Notes: generated by a model not told the origin, from the letters alone. Shown: positions 44,963 to 59,389, counted from the stretch's first letter. The stretch is DNA of 64,000 bases from Stratiolaelaps scimitus (GCA_019614645.1 JABWDB010000016.1:4650001-4714000), one strand, 5' to 3'. Numbers and translations are program-made.

Positions 44963-47900
44963 ATTACTTTCCTTGCAAGGGGTTGCTCAATGCAGGCCCG
45001 CGAAACGATTGGTGAAACTGAGGTCCAAGGCCTAACCACAGGGCTATCGGTGCCCGGCTAATTTCGATAGCAACAACATGTCCAGCTTCCAATACACGGC
45101 CAGATCAAGTCATTTCTCGTCAACAGTTAGTTATGAGGTGACATCGAGGCTAAGTATGGCATCTAGTAAATTGAATAGACCGCGAACTAAAGTTTGCTTT
45201 CATGTGTTCATTAAGAGTGCTTCGTCTTTGTTTAGGCGCTGTGATTCGTGTCAGCTGAACGACGAATAACTAACATAAAATACTGCCAATATTTGAAAAA
45301 GCATCTTTGGTCTTTCTCCCATTGATATTGGGAGGCGCTCAGCCTGCAACCGAATCAATTAGAAACGATCAATACAAGTGGGAGGCATTTGTCTCATTGG
45401 GATACACCATTTCATTTCATGAGCTACATTTGGCTGACATATTATTACCATCCTGTTTCTATCCAATGTCCTCTCATCTTGCGCCGTGGCACAACGTCTA
45501 AACGAGATACACGCCAGCATAGCCCTGGCTCGACAACGGGTACGAGGCTCCTTACCGGTCCGCAAGTGACTCTGCCTAGGGAGACGGTCCAGCTGAGTGC
45601 ACCCCAGTTACGTCTTCAAGTGTCTTACGTGATGCGAGACTCTGCGTGTTTTTTTATAGATCCGCTGAGACTTAGTCGGTAGTTCCCTGCTGAGTCGAAC
45701 AAAGCTATCCAACTGACACACAGTATTATGATGTTCTTTCTTTAACGCTATACACTCAGGCAATTATATGTGACACAGGTGACTGAAATGAAATTCATTA
45801 AAGGAATATATTGAAGCAGCGCGTTCCTTCAATGATAATCAATTATCGAGACGCGTCATGTCGATAATTACATTCATTTACGTGTGTGTGTGGATGTGCG
45901 TAGATACCCCGAAACGCCCGGCCTCTGGGAGCCTTAACAATAAGACCTAAGAAGGGATAATTAAATTCAGTCACTCCTTAATTTTTAAGGCCGAGGAGGA
46001 TGGCCATTTACAGCAGTTGTAACGAATATTATTTTACATACGGAATTGTTACCGTATTCACTTTGTCAGTTTTCATCATTCAAGCCTTAGCAGGCCACCC
46101 GCCCCTCGAGGCCTAGACATTGCGCTCAGTGCGCGCGACCTCGGGTGCCTTGATAGTTTGGCCGCTATCTAAGTTATTATATTTCCACGTAGTGGAAAGA
46201 ATCTATCAACCATGCGCAATTTGCATAATTTCTGAAACATATGAGCTCACGGGACAACCAGACACAGTGCGGTGATGTATCTAATGTACATACCACCGAC
46301 AATACATCATATACATCACTGTACTGTAGCTACGCGTTATCTAAGCAATCCCCTAAATTGATCGCGCTTCAGCATATCGTAAGGTTCGTGACCTCGGATT
46401 GGAGGATCACTAACGGAACAGCTTTGGCACTTAAGATTCCCACCATACAGCTAGCAAACCCTTTACAGAGGTTGTTGAATAGCACACCCAATAATGATGG
46501 TGATCGTGGTTATAAGTGCCCTATAAGAGCGTTTGACAAAATGCGAATGGTAGGATCCACCATAGGTCTAACACGCGAGATGTTTCCCACGTGACCAGTC
46601 GATCATTATTAGTTCATTGTTGATTTGACAATCTAGAAAGAAAACGAACGTCCGCCAACTAACCAAAGTGCATTAATGGTATATTCATTATGGTAAAAGC
46701 ATCCGTTGGATAGATGAGTTTTCTTTTACAACGCCCTGCTTGCTAATGCACTGACTCAAAACCGAACTGATGTGGGCTTATTTATAGCGCCGCCGCCAAT
46801 TTGTCGAGCCACTTTATAGCATTGCGATAGGCCTCTTCAGGTATCTAGTCAGGCCCCGTGACTCGATCTTTGAGCATCCAGCTATAAATGGAATGAATAG
46901 GTAATGTTCGACATAATGTAGGATAGAGGCTATTCATAGCTACCAAAGCTATCCAATCCACAGTGGTATCAATATGAATATGAATAACGTCCCGGATAGG
47001 GATTGCTGCGTTCGCTTCCGGGGCTGTTACGACGAGGAATATATATATAATACGAACAGTTTCGTTGTTATGTTCTCGAGACGGGCAATTTTGTTTAAGA
47101 AAAACCCGTGAACGAAGTTATCCAACTGCAAATGATTTTCAAACGGACTCGACGTCGAGCTGAGGGTGGGGATTAATGAATCCAAAGTCCTCATTCACAG
47201 CGGATACGACGCCACTGACTCGTTGTCAATTTTGAATCTACCATTGATCCCCTTTGAGATTAGAAACGCTTGCAAATCACGCCGCCCAAAAAGTGGCCGT
47301 GGAACCTTCTGCAGAGGGAAATCACACTAATCAGGTTGTTTGGACGTGTCTCCTCGTAATCCGCCGTACGTGACCCCAGCACCATTAGCCACCCTCTTCA
47401 CCAGCCGCCGAAACTCCTTGCCTACCGCCTGTTATTGATATAATATAATAGTAATTTCACTATTCGACTTCGGACCGTGGCCATGCGTCGCGTCGTTGAA
47501 AAGACCTCGCCAATAAATATAGTGTCCTTTTCACAGCTGTCACCATGTGTCTTCTGCAGATGCTCGTCACAATTCCGTCAGGGAGCCAGTCGTATTTTGC
47601 TGGGTATCTTCAAACGACGTCATCCAGCCGTGTCCCAGCCACGACGGGTTTCAGGTGGCACCACACCAGTTCCGTTTGGGCATTAGCCATTCGATTATGG
47701 TAATTTCGCATCATTGTTGTCGATCTTGATCTACTGTTGCAGCTAGTTTACCTTATTCGCGTCGACGCAGCGGTGGCCTTTGAACGGACAAATTTGCTCG
47801 GCGAACTGAGGAAAAACTGTTTGTGGTGTTGTCGTATGCAATTTCAACCCTGATATTGATGTGGTGATGCTTAATGACATGATGGGGATTTTTCCGGATT

Positions 47901-49112
47901 TGCAGGTTACAAACGTGATCAAAGCGTTGCTTGTGCTAAACTGCGGTATTATACGATCAAGGGCCTGCAATGGTGTGGCAATACCCTGTTCGGGATACTA
48001 CACAAGTTTTAGTTGAGGGTCATTGTTGTCGATGGAAAAAGCTGAGAGCCTGAATCTACGAAAGGTTTATTGTGTAGTCGAAAAACGAATTGGAAAACTA
48101 AGCTAATGAAGCATACTTAGAAAGATTAATATCTGGATCAACTCCGATGTACAATAGGCTCGCAGCGATTATTATCATTAATCATCAAATCGATGGTTCG
48201 GACAACTATCCAACTGTTTGTTCTTAGGTCGGAATCAGCGGAAATTATTCCGTATATACACTCGTCACCTAGAAGTCATTTCCTACACGAGCCGATGTCC
48301 AATTTCGAGACATGCCTGAATCGTCGTGAGCTCGATAATTTGATAAATGAATGATATCCGTTGATCCAACCCAATGTAATAATTCTTCAACTTGCATGTA
48401 TATATATCATAAGGCGGGTCAATTAGTTTCTTGTATGGAAAGGAAAACGAATTCTTTAGGGGGAAAGTGTCGACGAATTTATTCAATTTATTCCGCCCTG
48501 AAGCTCAATGCAGCCAGTCGAGAAATTCCCAAGGGCCTTTAGCCCGTTTGAACGAAACAATGTGTCCATAGACCCGAAAATACTCCTCTACGACGACCTT
48601 AACGCTGCCAGCCGTATCCCCGCTACCCGACCTACAACGTTAGGTGTTTGAAGAGGTAGGGGTCACTCGATACCATAATAGATCTGAGGCATAAGGTCGA
48701 AAGGTATCTGTGTCTCATGAGACATCTCCCGACGGTCCTTGAGCACTATTCCATACGCTTCTCATAGATGTTCATAATTCGTTGCCGTTTTTGAATCTCC
48801 CACGCATTCGTTCGTCTTCGCCACAGATTCGACCCTTTGAATATATTGATTCAATCACCCACAGTCTCATACGATGGGGCGGATTCTCTCTAAACTCTAT
48901 CTGACTTCCTTTTTAGCCGAGTTGCGTCACAACCCTTTAGGGGTAGTAGTGTTTATCGGCAGCGTGAAAGACGTAACGGGGTGCCCAGACGTTAGTCATA
49001 GCTGGACGACCAACTACTCCGCTTATTCGTGTAACATGCGGAATACCAAACAACAAAAAAGCCTCTCTTCGATCATCGTCGTCGCAAAGCTCGATGACAG
49101 TTGTTGCGGTCT
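44963..49112. other. Stretch without a recognisable gene
   Basis: Mixed-composition DNA. Several short frames (for example 46241-46594 plus, 47743-47970 minus) have ordinary amino-acid mixtures but no motif. Old transposon remains are possible but I cannot show them. Confidence 0.35.
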
Positions 49113-49403
49113 ATGATGAAGCCAGAATCCAACGAGGAAATTGGATATCGCCAGGGTAAAATGCATTGCGGTATTTCTTCCGCAGCCCTTACACAGAGGA
49201 AAATAAAAACAGCAACAGATATTCCACTACTACTGAAAGAGCAACTCGAGAAAAAAAAGGTCGAACAACAACAGGATGAGGCGAGATCATTTTCACTCGC
49301 CAAAGAGATCATGAAGCTATGCGATTATGAGATTATGATCCTTCGTCACAGGGGAGTTTTTAACGTATGCGGAACTCGGTGTACCGATCGAGGTCTACAA
49401 TAA
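49113..49403 (+). CDS. Unassigned open frame with a charged helical segment
   Basis: 96 codons from ATG at 49113 to TAA at 49401-49403. The middle part reads ATDIPLLLKEQLEKKKVEQQ followed by DEARSFSLAKEIMKLCDYEI, a charged, probably coiled-coil-like segment that looks more like protein than chance. No splice borders or family are recognised; it may be an exon, a relic or chance. Confidence 0.2.
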   Translation: MMKPESNEEIGYRQGKMHCGISSAALTQRKIKTATDIPLLLKEQLEKKKVEQQQDEARSFSLAKEIMKLCDYEIMILRHRGVFNVCGTRCTDRGLQ

Positions 49404-51413
49404 CAAGCGTCCCGGTGATCTTGTATAGGCATACTGCTATTTATGGCAGCAAATGAAAATGCACCACAGATGTCTCTGTTGAGCAACAGCGAGCCGCGTA
49501 GGTGTCGGCGAACCAGCCACACAAGGGGGACCCGCCCAACGTCCAAATGAACACAAACAACAGCGGAGCAGGCCACAGTAAAAGGAGCTAAGGGGAGAGG
49601 CTCGCTCATGTCAACGGGCAGGTTCTCTCGAGGGACCTATTGACCCAAAAGCTATTTCTACCGCTCTATATTGCCTCGTTTGGAGGATGACGGTAGGGTA
49701 TATAGCCTTTTGCTCCAAGCGCGAATGGTTCTATCCTCGCCGATCCGGCCAGCCGCCGTTACAACGATAAGTTAACCTTTTAGTTTTTCTTGCAGCGCAG
49801 GAAGTGGCAACTTCTGAAGGAACTTCTTCAAGCCGATTCCCCTGCCCAAATGAACACTGACTATTGACCGACTCGGTGCGAGTTGGAAGGCAGGTGCGCT
49901 TCGTATTGTCTCGTCTGGTTCGTTAGCTTCGCTCAAAACATTTGTTTACAACAGATTTCGGCATGGCGGCAAGGGAGTGGAGCTTTGTCAGCTTAGTGGT
50001 TGACGTAAACACGGTGGATTAAACCTTGAAGGCATTTATTTCTGGAGCTGCTGGCTCGCTTATTGCTTTTGGTGAGTGTGTTGATGTTTTGTTTCTTAAG
50101 GGAACCGTTCCTTAAGCATAACGCTGACAACAACGTGTCGGCCTGTGGCACAATGGAGGATTTTTTTTTGACTTCGGGTATTGTACACACCAATAGAGAA
50201 ATGTTCTCGCCTTGTGACCATGAACTACTTACTGTTATAAATGTACGAGGAGTTATTCTCTCTGTATGGGTACTATTCTGGGTACGCACGTCAATTGGTA
50301 ATTGACAGCAAATTTAAGGGCAGAAACTCCCATATATAGTATGCGAGTTGGTCGGCAACGTTCAAACGATGATTCTAGTCGACCAGATCAGGTGCCCATT
50401 CGAGCATGCGGTTCGATCTTCCAGGCCACATCGTTTAAGGCCCTTCAACTAAGGTACCCGCGGAAACTCGCTTATGTCTCACTGGCCATAAGAAGTGGGG
50501 CGGGTTCTCAAACGAATCTATAGTGCTCCCTTGTCTCGCGTTGATCGACGATGCGAGCCGCGCGCTGTATCAAATACGGTGGCTATCATAATTACCCACG
50601 TAACGAGCAGAAATAACGCTATATGAAGCCATAGCCGCGGGTGCCTTGCCACTGAGACGTTTCAGCCATTAACAGGAAACGGACGTTAATTCGATTTTGC
50701 AGTTAATGGTAGATTAACGAAATGCGCAGGCGGGATTGATCGGTGAACGCGCGGGCGGACCATCAAAAATAGGTATCAACATTCACTAAATATAGATAGC
50801 ATAAAGTGGGTCGTGTGGCCAACAAGATAAGACCGCTGACAATTGCAGAGCAGAATGTGGAAACGCTAATGCTGCTGCCGCCGCCGCTGAGGCTACTACT
50901 ATAACAACTCTGCATTAAAATCGACACACAGTATGCTAATGAGTGTAGGGATGGCAGACATCCCTGTTAAATCGATGTATCTCTCGTTAAGTGGTGGAGG
51001 TATACCGTTCATAGATTTCTACGTTGTCATTCGAAGTGAGACGCTTCAGCTTGTACTGAGCTGCTACATTGGCGGCGTCACTCCTAGCCAAGGCCGTGGA
51101 GCGTGGCGCTTGATGCCAGACGCTGACTAGCTCAGACGCAAATCTGACATAACGTCACAGCTTGTTCACTGGACACCTCGACATTTTCAATTCATGGACT
51201 AAACCGATCCTCGAACTGTGGCCCATGATAGTAATTTGCATACGCAGGCACACATACACACGAACAAAAGGCCGAACAAATTGTAAAGCCGACTTTTCTG
51301 CCGCGTACATTTCGCTAGTGTTTGAAAACAATGTGGAAAGCCCCACGTTGCCAACCCAAGGCGTTTTTAACTCCAACTCTAAGCTCATATATACACACAC
51401 ACACACGCATATA

Positions 51414-51495
<82 letters not shown>

Positions 51496-51710
51496 TGTAG
51501 TCGAAAACGTTCCTCCAAGACCTCTCTGCGACGAGCACATGTTTCGTGAAGACTATTGTTGTTCATTTGGTTGTTTAGCGTTCGGTTGTTATTGCCACAT
51601 GTTTTCTGGAGAAATATCTTGGTGACCTTCCCAAAGTGCAGTAACGTTTCTCAAAACAATCGAAGCAATTGCTTGTCAAATATTTCCGTTGCATTTCAAC
51701 CTGTCGTTAA
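49404..51710. other. Stretch without a recognisable gene
   Basis: Mixed DNA ending in the very long AT array at 51387-51497. No family signature in any frame. Confidence 0.4.
51387..51497. repeat. Compound (AT)n / (AC)n microsatellite
   Basis: An AC tract (about 51393-51406) runs into AT arrays, with 69 nt of pure AT at 51421-51489. It is the longest simple repeat of the window. Confidence 0.95.
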
Positions 51711-51927
51711 TTAAGTCGTCTCAATCAATCCTTCACGCAACACCGAGACTATTTTGTCATCGCCATCTAGTTCGCTGATCAATTGGTAAGCGCACATAAG
51801 ATGAAAGCTACTCGCATACAACCGCTGTGGTTCCCTGTTGAACAGCTCTGTCAGCTTCGTGGGGTATACAGCTTCGTCGCACATCTCAAACGCGCGACGG
51901 AACCGCGCCAGGAACGACACAATACAA
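51711..51927 (-). CDS. Possible terminal exon of an unidentified gene
   Basis: After an acceptor-like GGCCCTGCAG the minus strand reads CIVSFLARFRRAFEMCDEAV, then YPTKLTELFNREPQRLYASS, then FHLMCAYQLISELDGDDKIV and SVLREGLIETT, ending in TAA at 51713-51711. The mix of hydrophobic and charged residues suggests a helical protein end. I cannot assign a family or a joining upstream exon. Confidence 0.3.
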
Positions 51928-52036
51928 CTGCAGGGCCCTCCGCTTGTTGAAAAAAAAACACAACATGTTCTTCTGGCAGCGTGATTCGCTCCGCCAGTTC
52001 TCTCACTTCAGTGTTTTCTGTTTTATATATATATAT
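51928..52036 (-). pseudogene. Possible homeodomain-like fragment with a broken frame
   Basis: The minus strand reads TENTEVRELAERITLPEEHV followed by VFFF, like helix 2, the turn and the start of helix 3 of a homeodomain (LA..I.L....V..WF). Straight after that is a run of nine T (A on the plus strand, 51950-51958), where the frame leaves the helix-3 pattern; the neighbouring frame there reads NKRRAL. The invariant Asn of helix 3 is not where it should be in either frame. It overlaps no supported gene and could be chance. Confidence 0.2.
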
Positions 52037-52847
52037 ATACATACGGGAACAGTGGACGGGTCACGGGAGCGTCAGGAGGGGCTTTGTCGCTGGATACACG
52101 CGATGGCTACGTATTTTGCGATTCTGCCGCGCGGTTTCTCACGTCGCGGTGCACCTCCCGTGTTGTTTTGTAATCAAGATTCACCTGGCTGCGGCCGCAG
52201 CCAGCAGACTGCAAGTCGCAGATGCATATGGTGTTACTCCAGAGGGAGCTCCTCCAGCAGAAGTGGTAGCAATATAAATATTGCAGTACTGCTAGAAATA
52301 GTCGTAAGGATAACCCACTATAGTACACTTCCTACTTTGATGCGATATTGGGCCGATCCTCGGCGCTTGGCCCCCGGCTGTTCGCGGACCAGCATGTGGT
52401 AGAACCCTCCGAAGGCAGGAGGTTAACATAGGTGAGTAGCCTGGAGGGCTGCGTACTTCCGTTCCGCACGGAAAACCGCGTAATCGAGGGTCGTATCCTA
52501 GTTACTATTATTCACTCATAGAATGTACACGAATACAACAGCTGTCGTTCTCTACGAGCGCCATTCGACAGCAACTAGATCTTCAGAAGATAGAAGTGCA
52601 CTATAGTGTATCCAGCATCGTTCTTTCTTCTTCTTCTGAGCTGATTGACGAGATAACTAAAATATGTCTACTATCGAAGGCTTTCCCACGATACGGTCGA
52701 CTCCGCATACAGCAGCAGCAGCGACACTATTTAACATCATCGCCCCCTACGTGTTGTGCCATTTGCCCGAAGCATAAATATAAAGCATAAGCATAAAGGA
52801 ATAGTAGGAACCACGCCAAGAGCAACGTGACATCAGCCCACAGAACC

Positions 52848-52883
<36 letters not shown>

Positions 52884-54500
52884 CAACCCGATCTCCATAT
52901 GGACGAAGATGTACGCACGTGTGAGTTACGCATCGTATAGAGTAATCACGTGTAGTCTAACGAGACCACTGTAATACCTGTCCATGTTAGACCGCGTGAC
53001 TGCGTTGCCAATTGAACGTTCGGCGATGTAAGCATTGGGTGAGCGACTCCGTTCCTATCCTTCAACAGAAAGCCACCTGGGAGAGAGGGTGGATACGAAT
53101 TGATTCAAAGTTATTATTGAAAAATATTGTTCCCGAACACATCGTTATGCGTAGCGCCGTGAACGCAGACGTCTTGCTGCCGATGTCATAAGCGCCGTAG
53201 CGAAAATGTGCTTGTGTACGTGCGTATGCGACATCAAGCATTGAACTCTGCGCCTCTTCAACTTTCGAAGTTTCTGATGCGGCACAAAGCGAGATGGACA
53301 GACCGCATGTCGGGCTTAAGGCAAAAAAGAAATCAGCCAATATTGCTGATCTATGGACGATTAGGTGTATGGGTGTGGTATCAGATTGGACTTTCGCGTT
53401 CTTCTGCTGTTCAGCTGCTGACAGTTACTGACTGATGGTAGTGGGCAGCGTTTAAAGATGATGGCGAAGTATCGTCCGACGAGGCAGATTGAGGAGGCAC
53501 TTTGCATTTTGCTTGCTTCTGACATAACATTGTCATTTGGAAGCAGGATAAAGACGGACACTTCTACTGAGAGTCACATAACAGTACACAGAGAAGGGCG
53601 GGAGGGGTTATCGCCGAGGAAATATATCGTACTCGGGGGTTAAAGAACAAGAAGCAATATGACGCTCTCATTATTGACTATTGACGGATATCTCTATATC
53701 GATTGTGACCCTACTATACTGTGGACGCTGACACGAGTCATGACGGATTCTCATTACAGCACGGGTTGTTCAGCAGTGACAAGCATGAACCATTAGCCGA
53801 GAGATACATGGTCATCTATCATTCACATCTGCACGAAGATTTGTCGGGACGGTGGGTGGTTTCAGGGGTGGCCGATAAACGATGACGACGAGGTCACAGC
53901 CTTCTCAGGACCTCTCTCACAGGAGGGCAGCTGATGGAGGCTCATGATGCTGGCCATGGTAGCGGACAGAGAAGGTCGAGTTAGCACTTTCGAAAAGGGT
54001 TCGAGTACACTCCACGATTTCGTTAGTGTTGGCTGAGCTGAGGCTTTCGAGAGAGTTTAATGCGGGGAGGACGGAGGCCGTCTACGAGTAGGTTCTTGTT
54101 GTGTCCAACTTAGCACGATTGAGCGTTATGGCCACTCGAACCATCTAGGTTTGTTGCTAGCCACTCTATTACTCAAGGGACAAGTAAACGAATCTTGTTG
54201 AGTTATATAATAGTTGCATATAAAGCAACATATGAATGCCACACAGTGACCACCCATTGAGTTTTCTAAGCAAGGACTTGATCGGCTTCGGTGCACAGGG
54301 TGATTAAGCGCAGTGCCCCCTCCCTCTCTCTCTCTCTTTTTTCATTATCCAGAATTTCTATGTATTTCTCGAACATATGTTGCTTCCTGCGGGATAAACG
54401 TGTACGAGTACTCTCCGTCGAACTCGAAAGTGCAGACACAGACGTGCGCTGTAATTGCCGGGGCTTATATTTGCTCTAATTTCATTACGAGAAGCAGCCG
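52037..54500. other. Stretch without a recognisable gene
   Basis: Contains AT arrays at about 52024-52040 and 52855-52882 and otherwise mixed DNA. A short frame near 52180-52280 reads RLQVADAYGVTPEGAPPAEV but has no supporting structure. Confidence 0.4.
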
Positions 54501-55400
54501 CTAATAATTCAGCCACATCATGACACCCGCCGAGTCAACAGAAACAGTTCAGTGAGTTCTCATTTCACGTATAATAATAATAATAACAACGTACCCATAT
54601 ATACGCCGCCGCAGCAACAGCGGCAGCGGGACACAGTCGCAAGCCGAAAAAGCAGCGACGATATTAATCGACCACCTACACCCGTCACCAGTTACCACCA
54701 GTACAAGCCATAATTATAATAGCCATCAACAGCAGCTCAACCGCTTAGACAGTTAGCAGAGTAGCTCCTTTATATTGCGGTGGCTGGCTCGTGTAAGATT
54801 GTCTCGGCTGTGGCGTCGCTACAAGTGTTCCCTGTTGCCTGTATGTCTATGTGTCTAGCTGTTGGTTGGGTCTGTCGACTGATCGGGTCCACCCGGTCAT
54901 CGTCCGCCACTGTCTACGTACCACTGCCGCGAACACCTTCTAGCAATGGGCGAAAATCGGCCGGGTTTTTCACGTAACCCAAGTCGATCGATCAGGAGGT
55001 CTAGACGCTGGCCCGAACCTGCTAGAATATTATTGTTACTAATATAATGTTTGCAATCTGGTATCTGTCTGTCTGCCAGTGAGTCAGTGTGTCAGGTGTT
55101 CGAACTACAGCCACCACAATAACAACAACAACAACAACAACAGCGACAGGATTGCTATCAACACGAAATTTCCGCCTATTGTGCGGGCGCAACCTATATC
55201 AGCAGCAGCTGCGGCGGCGGCAGCGGCGGGGGCACTGATTACCGTAATGACGGGACGGTCAGCGGTTGGCAAAAGCTGTTGGCTTGTGGAGCTGACATCA
55301 CACCAGCGCGAGCGTCGACAGCTGCCGGCGGTTTCGGGGTGTCAACCACGTTGCCGTCGATAGGGACGGGCACGCTTTGCGTGACGCTGTTACAAATACA
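54501..55400. other. Triplet-repeat-rich, GC-richer patch
   Basis: Has CAG/GCAGC triplets, an AAC/CAA run at about 55119-55142 (read as poly-Asn in one frame) and a GCAGCG run at about 55199-55230 (poly-Ala in one frame). Such patches often mark 5' UTRs or coding parts of regulatory proteins, but no domain is visible. Confidence 0.35.
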
Positions 55401-57900
55401 GGGGGAGAGAGAGACTATTTTATGAACAACCACTCGAGTTTCGGTAATAGAACGCTACTAAAGTGCTACTGGGAGTGAATATAATCAGTCGGTATAAATA
55501 GCCGCTTGGCGTAAAAATCGTCCATTTGAAACACAGAAAGCTGTTCGATTTAGAGCCTCCGCTATGGCTTGATATGTTGAACGTAATCGATATTGTTAGT
55601 GCTGTGTGTTTGGCAAGAACATGGTAACATTTTGTAATATGTGCCTAAATTATGAACATATGAGATCTAAAAGATGAAATAGGGCGAATTGCATTGAAAT
55701 CATATAAGCGCATGATATTCAAAAAGATTAACTGATTACTTTGAATGACGACGGAAACAGAGTTGTAGCATTCGTATTTAGAGGTGGCAAGGTCAATAAT
55801 ATGTGCGCCAATATAGTGTACTAATCAGTGTAGCAAGTTGTGATAATTTCAGATGAATTAACTGTAATTAGTAGGATGTCTCAACAACTGCGATGGGTAT
55901 CGCCATCATGTGTACGATCAACGGCATTAGCAGATTTAACGAGGTCTTCCACCCAAAAATAATCCGTAGTTCGCAGCATCATCTGCAGACCACATAGCCC
56001 CTGGAGCGCTGATAGTAAAGGTATCACTAACAAGATCCGCTAAAAGGAGGTCTACGAAGCCCTTCGAAGCACAAAAACACGATCTGGTCTCGGCACCATG
56101 AAGCATTCATTTGTCTTGTAATACTTCAAATCCACCAAATATTTATACCCCGGCAGCTCTAGCAACCGTATCGGTCAATGTCCCTTATATATATATATAT
56201 ATATTATTTGTGGTCAGCACACACCGTTGCCAGTGAATAACAATTCAAGCTGACCTCAACGCAGCTACCAGTTAGGCGTCCATTGGGGCCACATAAAAAT
56301 CAAACCCAAGCTATCAGTTGAGTGGAGAACGAGGGGTCTAGAATGAGATGTGCTTAAAGGTGATAATATCTTCGCGTGCTCCAGTCACCATTCAGCGAAT
56401 TCGGGCACGTGACCCGTAGCTGCTATCCATGATCGCATCCAATCAACGATGCTGTCATTATTATTGTACGATCGTCTTTTCAAGCAACATGAATAGTAGA
56501 TACCATAACGACAATGATGACCCATGAGCGACCCACGCTGCGCTTGTCCCGTGCGCGTGCCATTGCAATTGAAACGATTCCTTGCGCACAACAAACCTAA
56601 CTTTGTTTTTTTACTAATTATGCCTAAGCTATAGATTTAGAGAACGTAATGAGGCGAATCACTAATTGGCAGAATGTAGGAACAAAACAAATAGCGCTGG
56701 ACGTTGCCATTAATCCTTTCGTTGGCTTGGCGAAACCCATTCGCATTCATTGAGGCAAACGTGTCAGGTTTGTAATGGAACCTTACAAAGAATTACCGGT
56801 GATTTGACGACCCTGTATCAAGATCGTTGTAGGCTGTTTTGAAATTCGTTACAAAGGCTGGGCATTTCGAAGTACAAACTTAACGTGTATTACAAATATA
56901 AAAATATAATATATTTTTATATATTTATATAAAAATGAAACTCATTCGTAAAGTAGTTCTCTCTGAGGCAATAATGATAATAGGTAATAATAATTAATGA
57001 TAACCTGGCTGATCGCGTCTCATGGCCTGTTCACATCGTGAATGAATGCTGAACTTTAATGCATATCGTTGGCAGATCGGGGTTCTTTTTATTCAGGCTA
57101 ATTATTGTGTCTCTTCTGGAATTACAACCTCGAACGGTGACCAGTTCACCAGATGTAGCGTATTTCACATGAGCGACAGCTTTGATCGTTGCGGAACCGT
57201 TACGACAGGCGAGGAAAATTTCGAAGTAAGTGAAGCAACCCGATCTCAAACACAAAGTGCCATAGAGTAACAAGGCATGGCCACAACTACCGAATGAAAT
57301 GCCCCTTCCCAGAACGTTGGTTAAGCGCTCGTCATTTGCAAAAATCTCCTCGTTCTACAGTCGAAACGGTCCAAGCCTCGTTTATGAAATCTTGGAACTA
57401 GCACCTGCCTAATTTGGCAATACCCATTTAGTGAGTAATAACAAACGAAGCAGCTCTGAATGAACCGGTGAGCACTACCGCAGCCGCAACTGTGACCACA
57501 GATCAATCCTTGAGCGTGGTCAGCTCAAAGACGTCTGTGTACTTGAATTGCATACAAATTACCGAGGGGTAGATGTCAAAAGGTATCATATTTGTACAAC
57601 CGTTGAATGTGTGAACGTTTGCAACAAAATCTCATATATGGGAGTTCGCTTGTTTTGTCCTTTGTTAATCGAAGACCTCTCCAAATATCCCTTACGTCGC
57701 CCCTCCGTTCTCCTTTTGATCATCCTTGCCTCATCCTAATTTCTTGCTGTTGTTGTTGTTGGTGTATGCAACCCTTTTTTGCTTACATTACCTATATACA
57801 GAGATATATGCAAAATCCAGACAGACGCCATATATATATATATATATGGATACTACTATTATTATACAGCAGATGATTGAAGCAAACATAACACTCCGTC
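55401..57900. other. AT-rich stretch without a recognisable gene
   Basis: Mixed, mostly AT-rich DNA with an AT array at about 56187-56203 and TATATTTTTATA-like sequence near 56900-56935. Nothing else recognised. Confidence 0.4.
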
Positions 57901-59354
57901 CCATTGATACGTGACCTAAGTGACCACCAAACCACACAGCAAACCCAGCCAGTCATAACCGTCACAACCGCAAGCAGCGTCTGGATTATCTGGTGGTTCC
58001 CAGATAGTTCAGTGTTCGATCGCCACCGCCGACCCCGTCGCTGTGTCATCATCATCACCATCACCATCATCGTTGTTGTCTTCTTCTTATTCAGTTATTC
58101 TTCATCATCGTCGCTTACAGCTTTTAGCAGCGGTACCACGTCTAGAGCAGCGTCTGCGCAACGTAACATGCAACAGACGGCAGGTAACAGTAGCAGCGGC
58201 AGACTTCTCGCCAATACAAACTAACTAACAAACTAACTGACCGAACGACCTATAAACAAACACACACACACACAAACAGCAATCGGGTACGAACGCATAT
58301 GCTGGCAAGGAACAACACATGAAAACGTAAATACGAGACAGAGATCGAGAGAGAAAGAGAGAGAGAGAGAGAGAAAAGGTTTCGGCGCGGTCGCATTTCA
58401 CGTTGCTGACACCGTGAGTAGCAATGGTAGTAGAAGAGGGAGCAGCAGCCGCCGCCGCCACAGCAACAGCTTAACACTAGCTATTATAGCTATCTATCTA
58501 TATATATATATATCTAGCCAGTTTGTCCGTCTGCCGAACGCCGGCCCGCCCGACTGCTCGTCGCCAGCCGGCTGCTTGTGAGCGAGCGTTTGTTATTATA
58601 CACGCAGAGGTGGCTCTCCCCGCTGCGTTTCGGGCGTGCACTAGTGGTACCCAGGAGAATTTAGTCGTCGTCGTCGTCGTTGTCGTCGACGAATTTGCCA
58701 GCCATGCCAACCAGCAAATAGACAGACGACGCAACGCTGATAACAGCAACTATGGCACGCAGCAGCAGCGGTAGTTGCAGAGGAGCGAGAGCGGTACGGC
58801 GGAACGCGTTTGCCTTTATGACGGCGTTTTGCATTACAGTAATAGTTGCGACAGTCAACGTAGTTCTTCCAATGGTGGTTGGTGGGGGCGGCAGCGGCGG
58901 CGGCGGTGGTGGGATGAGTAGTTGAAATAACATCAACGCGATGTAGATGACGGATTGACTGACTTAGCGGCAAACAGATGCTATTGATTCAATCACTGTA
59001 AAGTACAGCATTCGACGAATGTTGTTGCTGTTGTTACTGCTTTTCTCGAGATCAGCAGCAGAAGCAGAGGAATGAATAACGCAAGTCCTGGTAGCCGGTA
59101 CCTCTCGATCAGTCGATCACCTCGATCTCGATCTCCACAAGGAGTTGCTGCAGCAGCAGCAGCAGCAACAGAAACAGTGCCGATGACAGAATCAGCTGAG
59201 TCCACTTATTCGTTACTGTGGCGTACGCCAGACAAAGAGACGACCCCACCTGTGGCGGTTGTTGTTGTTGTATATACATATCTACCACCACTAACAGAAT
59301 ATGGGACGAGTACCAGTGGAAGCTGAAGTAACCCCTGCCAGAACACGGATGCCA

Positions 59355-59389
<35 letters not shown>

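Noticed and set aside
55079..55363. Frame with poly-Asn and poly-Ala resembling a transcription-factor exon
   Set aside because: The homopolymers come from triplet repeats, and no DNA-binding or other domain flanks them.
58523..59326. Frames with poly-Val, poly-Ala and Ser/Arg stretches
   Set aside because: Driven by CGT, GTT and CAG repeats; several frames are open on both strands.
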